Source: Burkholderia sp. SRS-W-2-2016
Lineage (GTDB): Bacteria > Pseudomonadota > Gammaproteobacteria > Burkholderiales > Burkholderiaceae
Direction of reading: 5' to 3'
Assembly (NCBI RefSeq): GCF_001931485.1
Contig: NZ_MSDV01000058.1
Coordinates: forward strand, 20,283 to 84,282
Length of the DNA stretch: 64,000 nucleotides
The translations under genes were made by a program, and so were the position numbers. This document shows, piece by piece, positions 25,128 to 33,786 of this stretch. Numbering within the stretch: the first letter of the stretch is position 1; each line of letters opens with the position of its first letter. Below the pieces are notes generated by a model that was not told the DNA's origin, did no database searches, and saw only the letters and a program-made list of their open reading frames with translations.

Positions 25128-28100
25128 TCAGTGCTCGTCCAGATAGCGGACGATCACCGGATAAACATCGACCGCCGCGTTCTTGCCGAAGATGCAGTCG
25201 ATATGGCCGTAGCCCGGAATCAGATGCCGTTCGTACGGCTGCTCGGGGAAGCGGTTGCGCAGCATGTCGAAGGTCAGTTCGGTGCTTTCCGGCAGATAGG
25301 TTTCGTTCCGCTCGCCGTGAATAAAGCCGATCGGCAGCCGCATCCCTTCGAGTCCCTTCATTCCGTTCGCACCGGCGAGATAAACATTGTCGCCGCGCGC
25401 ATCGACCACGTGACCGGCCCGCACCATCGCGGCCAGATGCTGGAACACCGCCATGTCGTGAATCCCGAACAGTTCCTGCAGGTTCGCATGCAGTGTTTCG
25501 TTCAACTGCTCGTGCTCGTAAAGCAGTCCATACAGGAAGGTCGCGCGATGGCAGATCGGACTGCCGCAACCCTCGTCGTGATCGAGCGGATAGAGCCGCA
25601 GCGCTTCGTCGAACAGATTCGCGGGCCACGAATCGTGCTGCGTGTAAGCAGTGAGATCGCGCACGCGCAGATGCTGCATCAGGTCCGGGATATGCAGGCC
25701 GGCCTTCACGCGCTGCAACTTGCCCGGCACCGGATGCGCGGCCACCTGCGAGATCACCGCCGAGCGCACGCCGGCGAGCCCATACAGCAGCGACATGCTG
25801 AGCGCGAGGCCGCCCATGCAATGACCGAGCACCTGGATTTGCGGCGCGCCGGTCAGGTCGCGAATCTTCGCGACCGCCGCGGGGATATCCTCGCGCGCGA
25901 CCTTGTCGACGTCGGTCGGCACCAGCACGCTCGGCAGTTCGATGCTGACGCGCAGATCGACGAGCCACACGTCGTAGTCCGATGCGCACAGATATTCGAC
26001 GAGGTTGGTCGCGATCAGGTCGGTCGAAAAGATCCGGCTCGATACGCCCGAGCCATGAATCAGCAGGACCGGTTTCGTGGGCTTGCCGCTGGCCGCGTCG
26101 TGGTAGCGCGTGAGCTTTAGCGTGGTGCCGTCGGGCGTCGTGAAGAACGTGATCTGCGGCGGCGGCGCGCGCAGCGTGCGCTTTGCACGCGGCGCAAAAG
26201 TCGGGTCGTAGAACTGCAGCGGCGCGGCGACCCCGCCGTATTCGCTGAACAGCACGCCCGCGAAGAACTTGCCGAATTTCAGCGTCCATTCGAGGCGGGT
26301 CTTCAGATCGGGTGCGTGCGTGACTTCGAGCGTGCGCTGCTGCTTCAGGAAGTTTGCCGGCGTGATGATCAGCGTCGCGGTGCCGACTACCGGTGCCGTT
26401 TCGTCAGACGACGCCCGGATTTGCGCATACAGCGTGTTGGTCTGCTCCCACAGGTTGATCGGCGACGTGCGCGTGATGATCTTCTGGCCGGTCAGATAGT
26501 AAGTCTTCCCCTCGCTCGCGTTCAGCGTCATGTGATACGTCATGTTGCGCTCGTCGACATCCGATGCGTCGACCACGAACAGGTTGAAGGTGCCGTCGGT
26601 GATCGTCAGCGGTTGCGCGGATAGCGCGGGGCAGGTCAGCGTGCCGGCGGTGCGCGCCAGATGATCCGGATTGCTGAGCATATCGGCGAGGTCGTCCGAT
26701 TCGACCGTCAGCGTGAATTCGATTGGACTGCTCGCCGCGTCGCCCACCACCGCGGGCGTGTAGGTGCCGACCATCGTTTCGGTGAAGCGCAGGCCGATCT
26801 TTTGCGCGGGCGGCGGGGCGGCGGTGCCTTGCGCCGCGTAGTCGATCGACCAGCCGTGCTTCGCGGCCAGCAGCGCGCAGTTGCGTTCGGCGAGCGCGGA
26901 AATCGTCAGCAGCGGATTGACGCCGAGCGACATCGGCATCACCGCGCCATCCATCACGTACAGGCCGTCGTGCACCGCGTTGCCGGCCGCGCCGCTGAAC
27001 ACGCAGCCGGTGTGATCGACCACCCCATGCTGCGCATCCTCGCCCATCCCGCAGCCGCCGAGCGGATGCACGGTGACGGTGCGGCGGCCGAGAATCTCGT
27101 TCGAGATCGGGTTGCGCAGATATTTGCCGCCAAGCGGTACGGTCGCCTTGATCAGCACGTCCTCGATGGTCTGGAACACCGGCTGACTGCCGGCGTTGGG
27201 CCATGCGATGCGCGCGCGGCCGCGTTTGTCGATCGAGATGCGGCCGCGTTCGTCGTCGTGCGCCATCACCAGGTAGCTCTGCGTGTGATGCAGCGCGCCG
27301 TGATACGGGCCACGGATCACGCTGTCGATCGTGCGCGCGTCGTACGCGAGCCGCTCGTGCAGCGGCGGTGTCCCGGCCGGATCGATGCCTTCGAGCGGCG
27401 CGACCGCGCCGAGCATCGCGACCAGCGCTTCGCCGACCGGCCCGGCCAGCGAGCCTTCCTCGATCACGTAGCCATCCTTAACATCGGCGGCCGACGCGCG
27501 ATTGTCGATCAGGCCGGTAATGGTTGGCCCGACCGGCTCGATCTCGCCCGCGTCGTGCTCGCCCCAGCCGACGCCGTTGATCGTGTCCCGGGTGTTGTAC
27601 GCGAACGCGAGCACGTCGCCGTTGCCGGTGAAGTGTTGGCCGAGCATATCGGACACGTTCAGCCCCGCGTCGCGCGAGCGCAGCAGCAACGCGGTCGAGC
27701 CGATCGAGCCGGCCGCGACGATCACGATATCGGCGAGCACGAACAGATCCGGCGCGCCGAAGCTTTCGCGGCCGAGCTTGACGAGCTGGAAGTTGACCTT
27801 CCATTGCTGCGTGGCCGGATCGCGCAGCACGGAATGCACGGCGGCGCCGGTAAAAATCTGCGCGCCGTGCGCGACCGCGTCGGGCAGATAGTTCATATGG
27901 GTGGAGTTCTTCGCGTCGTAGTTGCACCCGGAGTTGCAATCGCCGCAACCGACGCACGCGTGCTGTTCGACGCCGGCCGCATTCGGGCCTGTGTTGAACG
28001 TGACCGTGATCGGCGGGCGGCTGAAACGGTCGGCCATGCCGAGCGCCTGCGCGGATTTTTCGAGTGCCTGCAGTTTCGGCAGCGGCGGGAAGTCGGCGGG

Positions 28101-28544
28101 CACCGGCGCCGGCGACAGCATTTGCCACGCGAGCGCGTAGCCGTTGTCGCGGCCGCGCTGGTCGGCGCGCAGCGCGGCCGGCCAGCGCGGATCGTTCCAC
28201 AGCCGCGGGTCCGCGCGCAGCGCGACGTTCGCATTGATCAGCGAGGTGCCGCCCAGTCCGCAGCCGACCACCGCGTTGACGTCCTCGTTCACGTGCACTT
28301 CGATCAGCGCGAGCCGCGAGCCGATCTGCGCGGCGGCGGTGTTGTACTGGATATTTTCGACGCCGTGCACCGGCGTGCGCGGATACTCGCCGGCGATGAA
28401 CTCGCGGCCTCGTTCGAGCACGCACACGCTGCGGCCCGCGCGCGCCATCCGGCTCGCGGCAATCGCGCCGCCGTAGCCCGAACCTATCACTACCACCTCG
28501 TAATGCGATTGCAGCGCCGTCGGCGCGCTCGATAAGCGGTTCAT
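25128..28544 (-). CDS. GMC oxidoreductase / alpha-beta hydrolase fusion (cholesterol-oxidase-like)
   Basis: A very long 1138-residue protein with two catalytic regions. Residues 1 to about 580 form a GMC flavoprotein with FAD motif GSGYGG (21-26), GCGLGGTSLINANV, and the HPLGGCGMG segment near the active site. A Cys cluster (Cys197, 200, 203, 207 in CVGCGDCNSGC) typical of this subfamily is present. A linker domain follows. Residues about 840-1138 form an alpha/beta hydrolase with HGSG oxyanion loop, Cys909 in GHCMGG where serine is usual, and His1114 in GYGHID. ATG 28544 is preceded by GAGGTGG. The role is probably oxidation plus hydrolysis or acyl transfer on a steroid or other lipid; unproven. 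Confidence 0.87.
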   Translation of the reverse strand: MNRLSSAPTALQSHYEVVVIGSGYGGAIAASRMARAGRSVCVLERGREFIAGEYPRTPVHGVENIQYNTAAAQIGSRLALIEVHVNEDVNAVVGCGLGGTSLINANVALRADPRLWNDPRWPAALRADQRGRDNGYALAWQMLSPAPVPADFPPLPKLQALEKSAQALGMADRFSRPPITVTFNTGPNAAGVEQHACVGCGDCNSGCNYDAKNSTHMNYLPDAVAHGAQIFTGAAVHSVLRDPATQQWKVNFQLVKLGRESFGAPDLFVLADIVIVAAGSIGSTALLLRSRDAGLNVSDMLGQHFTGNGDVLAFAYNTRDTINGVGWGEHDAGEIEPVGPTITGLIDNRASAADVKDGYVIEEGSLAGPVGEALVAMLGAVAPLEGIDPAGTPPLHERLAYDARTIDSVIRGPYHGALHHTQSYLVMAHDDERGRISIDKRGRARIAWPNAGSQPVFQTIEDVLIKATVPLGGKYLRNPISNEILGRRTVTVHPLGGCGMGEDAQHGVVDHTGCVFSGAAGNAVHDGLYVMDGAVMPMSLGVNPLLTISALAERNCALLAAKHGWSIDYAAQGTAAPPPAQKIGLRFTETMVGTYTPAVVGDAASSPIEFTLTVESDDLADMLSNPDHLARTAGTLTCPALSAQPLTITDGTFNLFVVDASDVDERNMTYHMTLNASEGKTYYLTGQKIITRTSPINLWEQTNTLYAQIRASSDETAPVVGTATLIITPANFLKQQRTLEVTHAPDLKTRLEWTLKFGKFFAGVLFSEYGGVAAPLQFYDPTFAPRAKRTLRAPPPQITFFTTPDGTTLKLTRYHDAASGKPTKPVLLIHGSGVSSRIFSTDLIATNLVEYLCASDYDVWLVDLRVSIELPSVLVPTDVDKVAREDIPAAVAKIRDLTGAPQIQVLGHCMGGLALSMSLLYGLAGVRSAVISQVAAHPVPGKLQRVKAGLHIPDLMQHLRVRDLTAYTQHDSWPANLFDEALRLYPLDHDEGCGSPICHRATFLYGLLYEHEQLNETLHANLQELFGIHDMAVFQHLAAMVRAGHVVDARGDNVYLAGANGMKGLEGMRLPIGFIHGERNETYLPESTELTFDMLRNRFPEQPYERHLIPGYGHIDCIFGKNAAVDVYPVIVRYLDEH

Positions 28545-28648
28545 CAGGACCACCTCGTCTGGAATCGGATGCGGGGAGCGGAAGCTGTGCTTCGGAACAA
28601 AGACGGCGCGTGGCGGCAGCTTTTTTATCGTAGGCGGAACGCGCGCGC

Positions 28649-28675
28649 AAAAAAAGCGCGCCGTGGAGGGCGCGC
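28649..28675 (-). terminator. Rho-independent terminator (minus strand)
   Basis: Read on the minus strand, a seven-base-pair GC stem (GCGCGCC/GGCGCGC, 28656-28675) with a short loop runs into seven T residues. It lies about 120 bases after the stop of the gene ending at 28797 and separates it from the GMC fusion gene. Confidence 0.75.
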
Positions 28676-28796
28676 AGACGTAGCGTGCGATGTACCGGGG
28701 CGCATGGCCGGGACGTCCCCTTACCGGTGCTAGCCGGCCGTCCCGTCATGCGCCGCTGTCGTCGCCTTTTATGTGGCCGCCTGGTTGTCCGAACTA

Positions 28797-29588
28797 TTAG
28801 GCGGCCACTTCATTGCACTCGCTGGCACTCGACTCCGCCGCGAGCAGGTTCAGCGCGAGCAGGATCGCCGCGCGATTCTCGAGTTCGATCGCGATGCCGA
28901 GCACGTCGGTCAGCCAGCGGCCGATTTTGGTCGTGGAAAATTCCGCCGCGCCGGCCGTCTTTTTCATCGTGACGCCGAGTTTGACCGCGCGATAGTGATA
29001 GGAGGGAACCCGATGCCGAGTCGCGACCGCCGACAGTCCGCCCTTGCCCTCGGAGCACCAGCCGAGGCTGCCGGCCAGCACGATGCGCTCGGGTTCATCG
29101 AGTTCTTCGATAAACTCGCGCGCCGCGTCGCGCACCCGCTGCTCGTTCAGTCCGTATTGCAGCAGCACACTGTCGACCGGGTCTTCGAGCGCGTGCGCAT
29201 GCAGATCGATCTCCTGCGCGACGCCTTCGCTTTCCATCGACACGTTGCGCTGATGGCACGCGCTGCGCAGACAATCGATCAGATAACGGCGGAAATACGC
29301 GCACAGCGCATAGCTGTTGGACGGCGCGCTGTCCGCGCACGCGCTGGTTTCGGTGTGGCCGGGCGCGAGCCGCAGCACCTTCGCGTAGATGAACTGCGCG
29401 ACCAGTTCCTCCTTATCCTCGCCGAGCGCCTGCAATTCGAGCGGGTGATAGGTGCGCAGCGCGCGCTTGACCAGTTCGACCATCGACACCATTTCGTCCG
29501 CCGACAGTCGGGTCCGCCTGCGCCACAGCTCGGGCAGAATCGCGTCGTCGAGTTGGCGGGCGAACTCGTAGCTCGGGACTGCACCCAT
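28797..29588 (-). CDS. Uncharacterised protein with possible sigma-factor-like regions
   Basis: The 263-residue product starts at ATG 29588 behind GGAGG. I do not recognise a named family with confidence. Two segments recall sigma-70 regions: YALCAYFRRYLIDCLRSACH resembles the region 2 helix, and ERIVLAGSLGW followed by LSAVATRHRVPSYHYRAVKL resembles a region 4 helix-turn-helix. Between them lies an acidic helical stretch. A DNA-binding or RNA-polymerase-interacting role is therefore possible but weakly supported. It has its own terminator and stands alone. Confidence 0.6.
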   Translation of the reverse strand: MGAVPSYEFARQLDDAILPELWRRRTRLSADEMVSMVELVKRALRTYHPLELQALGEDKEELVAQFIYAKVLRLAPGHTETSACADSAPSNSYALCAYFRRYLIDCLRSACHQRNVSMESEGVAQEIDLHAHALEDPVDSVLLQYGLNEQRVRDAAREFIEELDEPERIVLAGSLGWCSEGKGGLSAVATRHRVPSYHYRAVKLGVTMKKTAGAAEFSTTKIGRWLTDVLGIAIELENRAAILLALNLLAAESSASECNEVAA

Positions 29589-29839
29589 GGAAACCTCCGT
29601 CACGGTTGGCTGGGAGCGCGGTTCGGCCCCGCTGGAGAGGGCCTTTAAAGCTGGCGATGTGCCGGTGGTGCCGCGCTGAAAACGTGAATCCAGTATGGTT
29701 CGCGGCAACACCTTCGCCTATATGGATTAAGTGTTAGCTGATGGGTAAACTGCCGGGTAAACCTTCTGACGAACTACTAACTATTCGTCTGATGGATGGG
29801 GGTCCGAAGTAAAAGAACACCGCAAAAGGAGACCGCGCG

Positions 29840-31684
29840 ATGCGGGCCGAGCCGATCCAGCGTGCTATCGACGAAGATCTGGTGCGAGTGCTGTACGCGC
29901 AGGACCCGATCGCGTTCTTCTCGCACTGGTTCTCGATCGCGGTGCTGGTGGCGATCTACTGGCCGCACGTGCCGGCGCCGCCGCTTTTCATTGCCTGCTT
30001 CGTTTTTTACGGGATCGCCAATTGCGCGGGCCTCGCGCTGTGGCTGTGCAATCGCCGCTATCCGAAACTGCTGTCGCCGCGCGACTGGATCTATCTGCAC
30101 GCGCTGCGGGGCGTGCTGCTGTATAGCGGACCGGGTTTCGCGGTGTGGTTCGCGTTCCAGAGTCCGCAAACCGATCTGCCGGTGCTGCACACGGTGATGC
30201 TGGTGACGCTCGCGGCCGGCGTGTTCATGTCGAACGGCTTCGACCTGCTGAATTTCTCGACCTCGATTCCATTTCTGCTGCTGCCGTCGATCGTATTGCT
30301 GTTCGGCTCGCATACGTTCGATCGCACGATTCTTGCAGTCGTGCTGGCGTTTTTCTTCTGCGCGATCAACGTCTACGCGATGAGCTACCGCAAGCTGTTT
30401 CGCCAGGTCGTGCAGGCGCGCGTCGATCAGCAGTACCTGGCGGAATCGCTGGCCGCGCAAAAGCGCGTCGCGGAAGAGGCGAGTCTTGCGAAGACGCGCT
30501 TTTTCGCGGCCGCCAGCCACGATCTGCGCCAGCCGCTGCATGCGATCGGGCTGCTCGCGGCGTCGCTGAACGATCCGGCCGCGACTCCCGCGCAGCACGC
30601 GAAAACCGCTGGTCATATCGTCTACAACGTCGAGGCGCTGAACCAGCTGTTCAACCAGGTGCTCGACCTCGCGCGGCTCGAAAGCGGCGTGACCCAGGTG
30701 ATCCGGCTGCATTTCCGGCTCGCCGAACTGTTCGAGCGGGTCGGCAGCCAGTACCGGCCGCAGGCCGCCGCGAAGGGGCTCGCGCTGCGGATCGCGCCGA
30801 CCTCGCTGGTTATCTACGACGATCCGGTGCTGCTCGAACGGGTGCTGAGCAATCTGCTGTCGAACGCGGTGCGCTATACCGACGAAGGCGCGATCTGGCT
30901 CGGCTTGCGGCGCGCGGGGCGGCCCGGCGGCGGCTATATCGAAGTGCGCGATTCGGGCGTCGGCATCGCGCCGGCGGAGCACGCGCGGATCTTTGAGGAG
31001 TTCTATCAGGTCGCGAACCCGCAGCGCGATGCGCGTCAGGGGCACGGGCTCGGGCTACCGACCGTGAAGCGGCTGGTCGGCCTGCTCGGCGGCGAACTGC
31101 AACTGCGTTCGGCGCCGGGTCGCGGTTCGGTGTTCCGCTTTCCGGTGCAGGCGGGCGACGCGAGCGGGATCGTCGCGAGTCTCGACGATACGGTGGCGAG
31201 CGGGCCGGCGGCGCGCGGCCGGCGCGTGCTGTGCATCGACGACGAACCGTCGATTCTCGAAGGGCTCGCGAGTCTGCTCGCGCGCTGGGGCTGCGAGGTG
31301 CGCGGCGCGCGCGACGAAGCCGAGGCGCTCGCCGCGCTCGGCGACGGCTTCATGCCCGACGCGGTGCTGTGCGATTACCAGCTCGCCAACCACCGCACCG
31401 GCGTGCAGGCGCTGGGCGCGATGCGCGTCGCGCTCGCGCGCGCGGGGCATGCGAATGTGGTGACGCTGCTGATTACCGGCGATATGGCGTCGGCCGAGCT
31501 GGCGGCGCTCGCGTTGCAGGGCATTCCGGTGCTGCACAAGCCGGTCACGCCGGCGCGCCTGCGGCGCACGCTGGAGATGCTGTGGCAGCAGGCGGAACCG
31601 GAGCGCGGGCGCGGCGCGGAGCCGTTGACGAGCGCACCCGAAGCGAACGCTACAGCGTCTTCCCCGCCTCCAGCCAGCCGTTGA
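29840..31684 (+). CDS. Hybrid sensor histidine kinase with C-terminal receiver domain
   Basis: A 614-residue inner-membrane kinase. Residues 30-180 hold about six membrane helices without an obvious periplasmic sensor domain. The dimerisation helix follows, with the phosphoacceptor His227 in AAASHDLRQPLH, then an ATPase domain with the N box LLSNAVRY, DSGVGI and GHGLGLPTVKRL. A receiver domain with CIDDEP and phospho-Asp512 in LCDYQLAN and Lys in HKPV closes the protein. No Hpt domain is present. It ends tail to tail with, and overlaps by 35 bases, the NarL-type regulator, its likely partner. Confidence 0.92.
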   Translation: MRAEPIQRAIDEDLVRVLYAQDPIAFFSHWFSIAVLVAIYWPHVPAPPLFIACFVFYGIANCAGLALWLCNRRYPKLLSPRDWIYLHALRGVLLYSGPGFAVWFAFQSPQTDLPVLHTVMLVTLAAGVFMSNGFDLLNFSTSIPFLLLPSIVLLFGSHTFDRTILAVVLAFFFCAINVYAMSYRKLFRQVVQARVDQQYLAESLAAQKRVAEEASLAKTRFFAAASHDLRQPLHAIGLLAASLNDPAATPAQHAKTAGHIVYNVEALNQLFNQVLDLARLESGVTQVIRLHFRLAELFERVGSQYRPQAAAKGLALRIAPTSLVIYDDPVLLERVLSNLLSNAVRYTDEGAIWLGLRRAGRPGGGYIEVRDSGVGIAPAEHARIFEEFYQVANPQRDARQGHGLGLPTVKRLVGLLGGELQLRSAPGRGSVFRFPVQAGDASGIVASLDDTVASGPAARGRRVLCIDDEPSILEGLASLLARWGCEVRGARDEAEALAALGDGFMPDAVLCDYQLANHRTGVQALGAMRVALARAGHANVVTLLITGDMASAELAALALQGIPVLHKPVTPARLRRTLEMLWQQAEPERGRGAEPLTSAPEANATASSPPPASR

Positions 31685-32429
31685 TCACCGCGATCGCGGT
31701 CGAGCGGTTATGTACGCCGAGCGCCCGGAAAATCACCGACAGATGGACCTTGACCGTGCCCTCGGCGACGCCGAGATCGCGCGCGATCATCTTGTTGGTC
31801 CAGCCGCGATGCACGAGCCGCATGATGTCCTGCTGGCGCGGCGACAGGTTTTCCAGCAGATGCTGCTGATGCGGTTGCAGCGCCGGGAGCAGGGTCAGCG
31901 GTTCGGTTTGCGTGAGCGCGGCGCCGCGGGCGGTGGTGGTGGCGGTGGCGGCTCCGCCGGCGTCCGCGCCGACCCCGGCGCTGAGCGCGGCGTCGGCGCC
32001 GCTGCCGCTCGCCTGCGCGTCGCGCGAGCCCAGCAGACTGAGCGCTTCCATCGGCACATAAGCGCCGCCGGACAGCACCAGCTCGATCGCCTTCAGCATC
32101 ACGCTGGCCGGCTGCCGCTTCGGCACGAAGCCCAGCGCGCCGGCCGCGAGCACCGCGCGCATTTCGTCGGGTGATTCCTCCGCGGACAGCACCACCACCG
32201 GCAGCGCCGGATTCGCCTTCAGCAGCGATTCGAGCGAACTCGCGCCGCTCATCCCCGGCATATGCAGATCGACGATCGCGAGATCGTGATTCGCGTCGGG
32301 GCGCGCGGCGGTCGCGAGGGTTTCCCAGCTGTCGGCTTCGTCGAACTGCGCGTCGGCATCGAAGCCGCGCAGCATCCCTTTGACACCTTGCCGGATCAGT
32401 TCATGGTCGTCGGCCACAAGAAACTTCAT
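31650..32429 (-). CDS. NarL/LuxR-type response regulator
   Basis: A 259-residue regulator: receiver domain (VADDHELIRQG, phospho-Asp54 in AIVDLHMPGMSG, Lys in PKRQ), an Ala/Gly/Thr-rich linker of about 45 residues, and a LuxR helix-turn-helix (LSPRQQDIMRLVHRGWTNKM, GVAEGTVKVHLSVIFRALGV). The unusually long low-complexity linker is odd. ATG 32429 opens the receiver domain; the longer upstream frame is not used. It converges on the hybrid kinase with a 35-base overlap of coding ends. Confidence 0.92.
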   Translation of the reverse strand: MKFLVADDHELIRQGVKGMLRGFDADAQFDEADSWETLATAARPDANHDLAIVDLHMPGMSGASSLESLLKANPALPVVVLSAEESPDEMRAVLAAGALGFVPKRQPASVMLKAIELVLSGGAYVPMEALSLLGSRDAQASGSGADAALSAGVGADAGGAATATTTARGAALTQTEPLTLLPALQPHQQHLLENLSPRQQDIMRLVHRGWTNKMIARDLGVAEGTVKVHLSVIFRALGVHNRSTAIAVINGWLEAGKTL

Positions 32430-32632
32430 GATGTCTCCGCGAGTCGAGCCTGTCCGTTGAGGGTTGCCGGCATCGTTCGATGCGCTACGTGATGGTAATG
32501 CAGGTCTCCCGCGCATAGCTTCCGGCTTGCTTGGTAGACGAGCCGCGCGGCCGGTTTTTGAAGCGCCGTGCCGCGCGTGTTGCCAGTTTATGCCGGTCCC
32601 GGCTCGACGGGCGCCGGGATGCCGGAGTGCCG

Positions 32633-32788
32633 CTATTTGACCGCGAATAGCGTCGCGTACATCAGAAGTTTGAATGCATAACCGAGCGACAGCGCGGCGG
32701 CCACGCCGCCGCACCACAGCGCGACGAACCAGAGCCAGCCCGGCAGCTTGCGGCCGCGCGCTTCAGTGGTAGTGGTGTTGGTCGTCAT
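32633..32788 (-). CDS. Small membrane protein of the cytochrome bd operon (CydX/DUF2474-like)
   Basis: A 51-residue frame too short for routine gene calling. It starts at ATG 32788, overlapping the end of cydB by 26 bases, and stops at TAG 32633. After a Thr-rich start it reads LPGWLWFVALWCGGVAAALS and then GYAFKLLMYATLFAVK, one membrane helix with a conserved-looking LLM segment. Small single-helix subunits (CydX, or DUF2474 proteins) follow cydB in many bacteria and stabilise the oxidase. Position and composition fit that role. Confidence 0.78.
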   Translation of the reverse strand: MTTNTTTTEARGRKLPGWLWFVALWCGGVAAALSLGYAFKLLMYATLFAVK

Positions 32789-33767
32789 GGCGCACCTTGC
32801 CTCGAAAAACCCAGTAACCCATCGTCGTGTACGCGATGATGATCGGCAGAATCACCGCTGCGCCGACCAGCGTGAAAGTCTGGCTGGTGCGCGGCGCGGC
32901 CGCGTCCCACAGCGTCAGGCTCGACGGAATCGCATACGGCCACAAACTGACCAGCAGGCCGAGATAGCCGAGCAGCACGAGAGTCAGCGCCAGCACGAAC
33001 GGCGTGTTGTGATGCCGCGCGCGCACCGCGCGATGCATGAAGAACGCGCACACCGCGACGAGGAACGGCACCGGCAGCAGACGGTAGAAGATCCCGTCAT
33101 GGAACCAGCGTTGTTTGATGCCCGCGTCCATCATCGGGGTCCACAGACTGACCACCACGATGAACGCGAGCAGCACCAGCGTGAGCGGCCACACCACGCG
33201 ATGCAGGCGCCGCTGCAGATCGCCTTCGGTCTTCGCGACCAGCCAGCAGCAGCCGAGCAGCGCGTAGGTCGCGACGAGGCCGAGGCCGGTCAGCAGGCTG
33301 AACGGCGTGAGCCAGCCGAACGCGTCGCCGGCATACGCGCCGTCGATGACCGGAATGCCTTGCAGGAACGCGCCGAGCACGATCCCCTGGAAGAACGTCG
33401 CGCCGGCCGAACCGCCGATGAACGCGAGGTCCCACAGGTGCTTGGTGCGGCGCGCCTTCGCGCGAATCTCGAACGACACGCCGCGAAAAATCAGGCACAC
33501 CAGCATGAAAATGAGCGGCAGATAGAGCGCCGACAGCACGGTCACATAGACGACCGGAAACACCGCGAACAGCGCGGCGGCGCCGAGCACCAGCCAGGTT
33601 TCGTTGCCGTCCCAGACCGGCGCGACCGTGTTCATCATCAGGTCGCGTTCCTTCTCGTCGGGGAAGAACGGGAAGACGATGCCGATGCCGAGGTCGAAGC
33701 CGTCCAGCACGACGTACATGAAAAGGCCCAGCGCGATGATCGCGGCCCAAACGACGGTGACGTCCAT
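32763..33767 (-). CDS. cydB: Cytochrome bd-type quinol oxidase subunit II
   Basis: The 334-residue inner-membrane protein has about eight helices and the CydB landmarks FDLGIGIVFPF and PVWDGNETWLVLG. It pairs with CydA to form a quinol oxidase that reduces oxygen to water without pumping protons through the enzyme. It starts 19 bases after the cydA stop. Confidence 0.95.
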   Translation of the reverse strand: MDVTVVWAAIIALGLFMYVVLDGFDLGIGIVFPFFPDEKERDLMMNTVAPVWDGNETWLVLGAAALFAVFPVVYVTVLSALYLPLIFMLVCLIFRGVSFEIRAKARRTKHLWDLAFIGGSAGATFFQGIVLGAFLQGIPVIDGAYAGDAFGWLTPFSLLTGLGLVATYALLGCCWLVAKTEGDLQRRLHRVVWPLTLVLLAFIVVVSLWTPMMDAGIKQRWFHDGIFYRLLPVPFLVAVCAFFMHRAVRARHHNTPFVLALTLVLLGYLGLLVSLWPYAIPSSLTLWDAAAPRTSQTFTLVGAAVILPIIIAYTTMGYWVFRGKVRHDDQHHYH

Positions 33768-33786
33768 AGTATTTCTCTCGTGGCGG

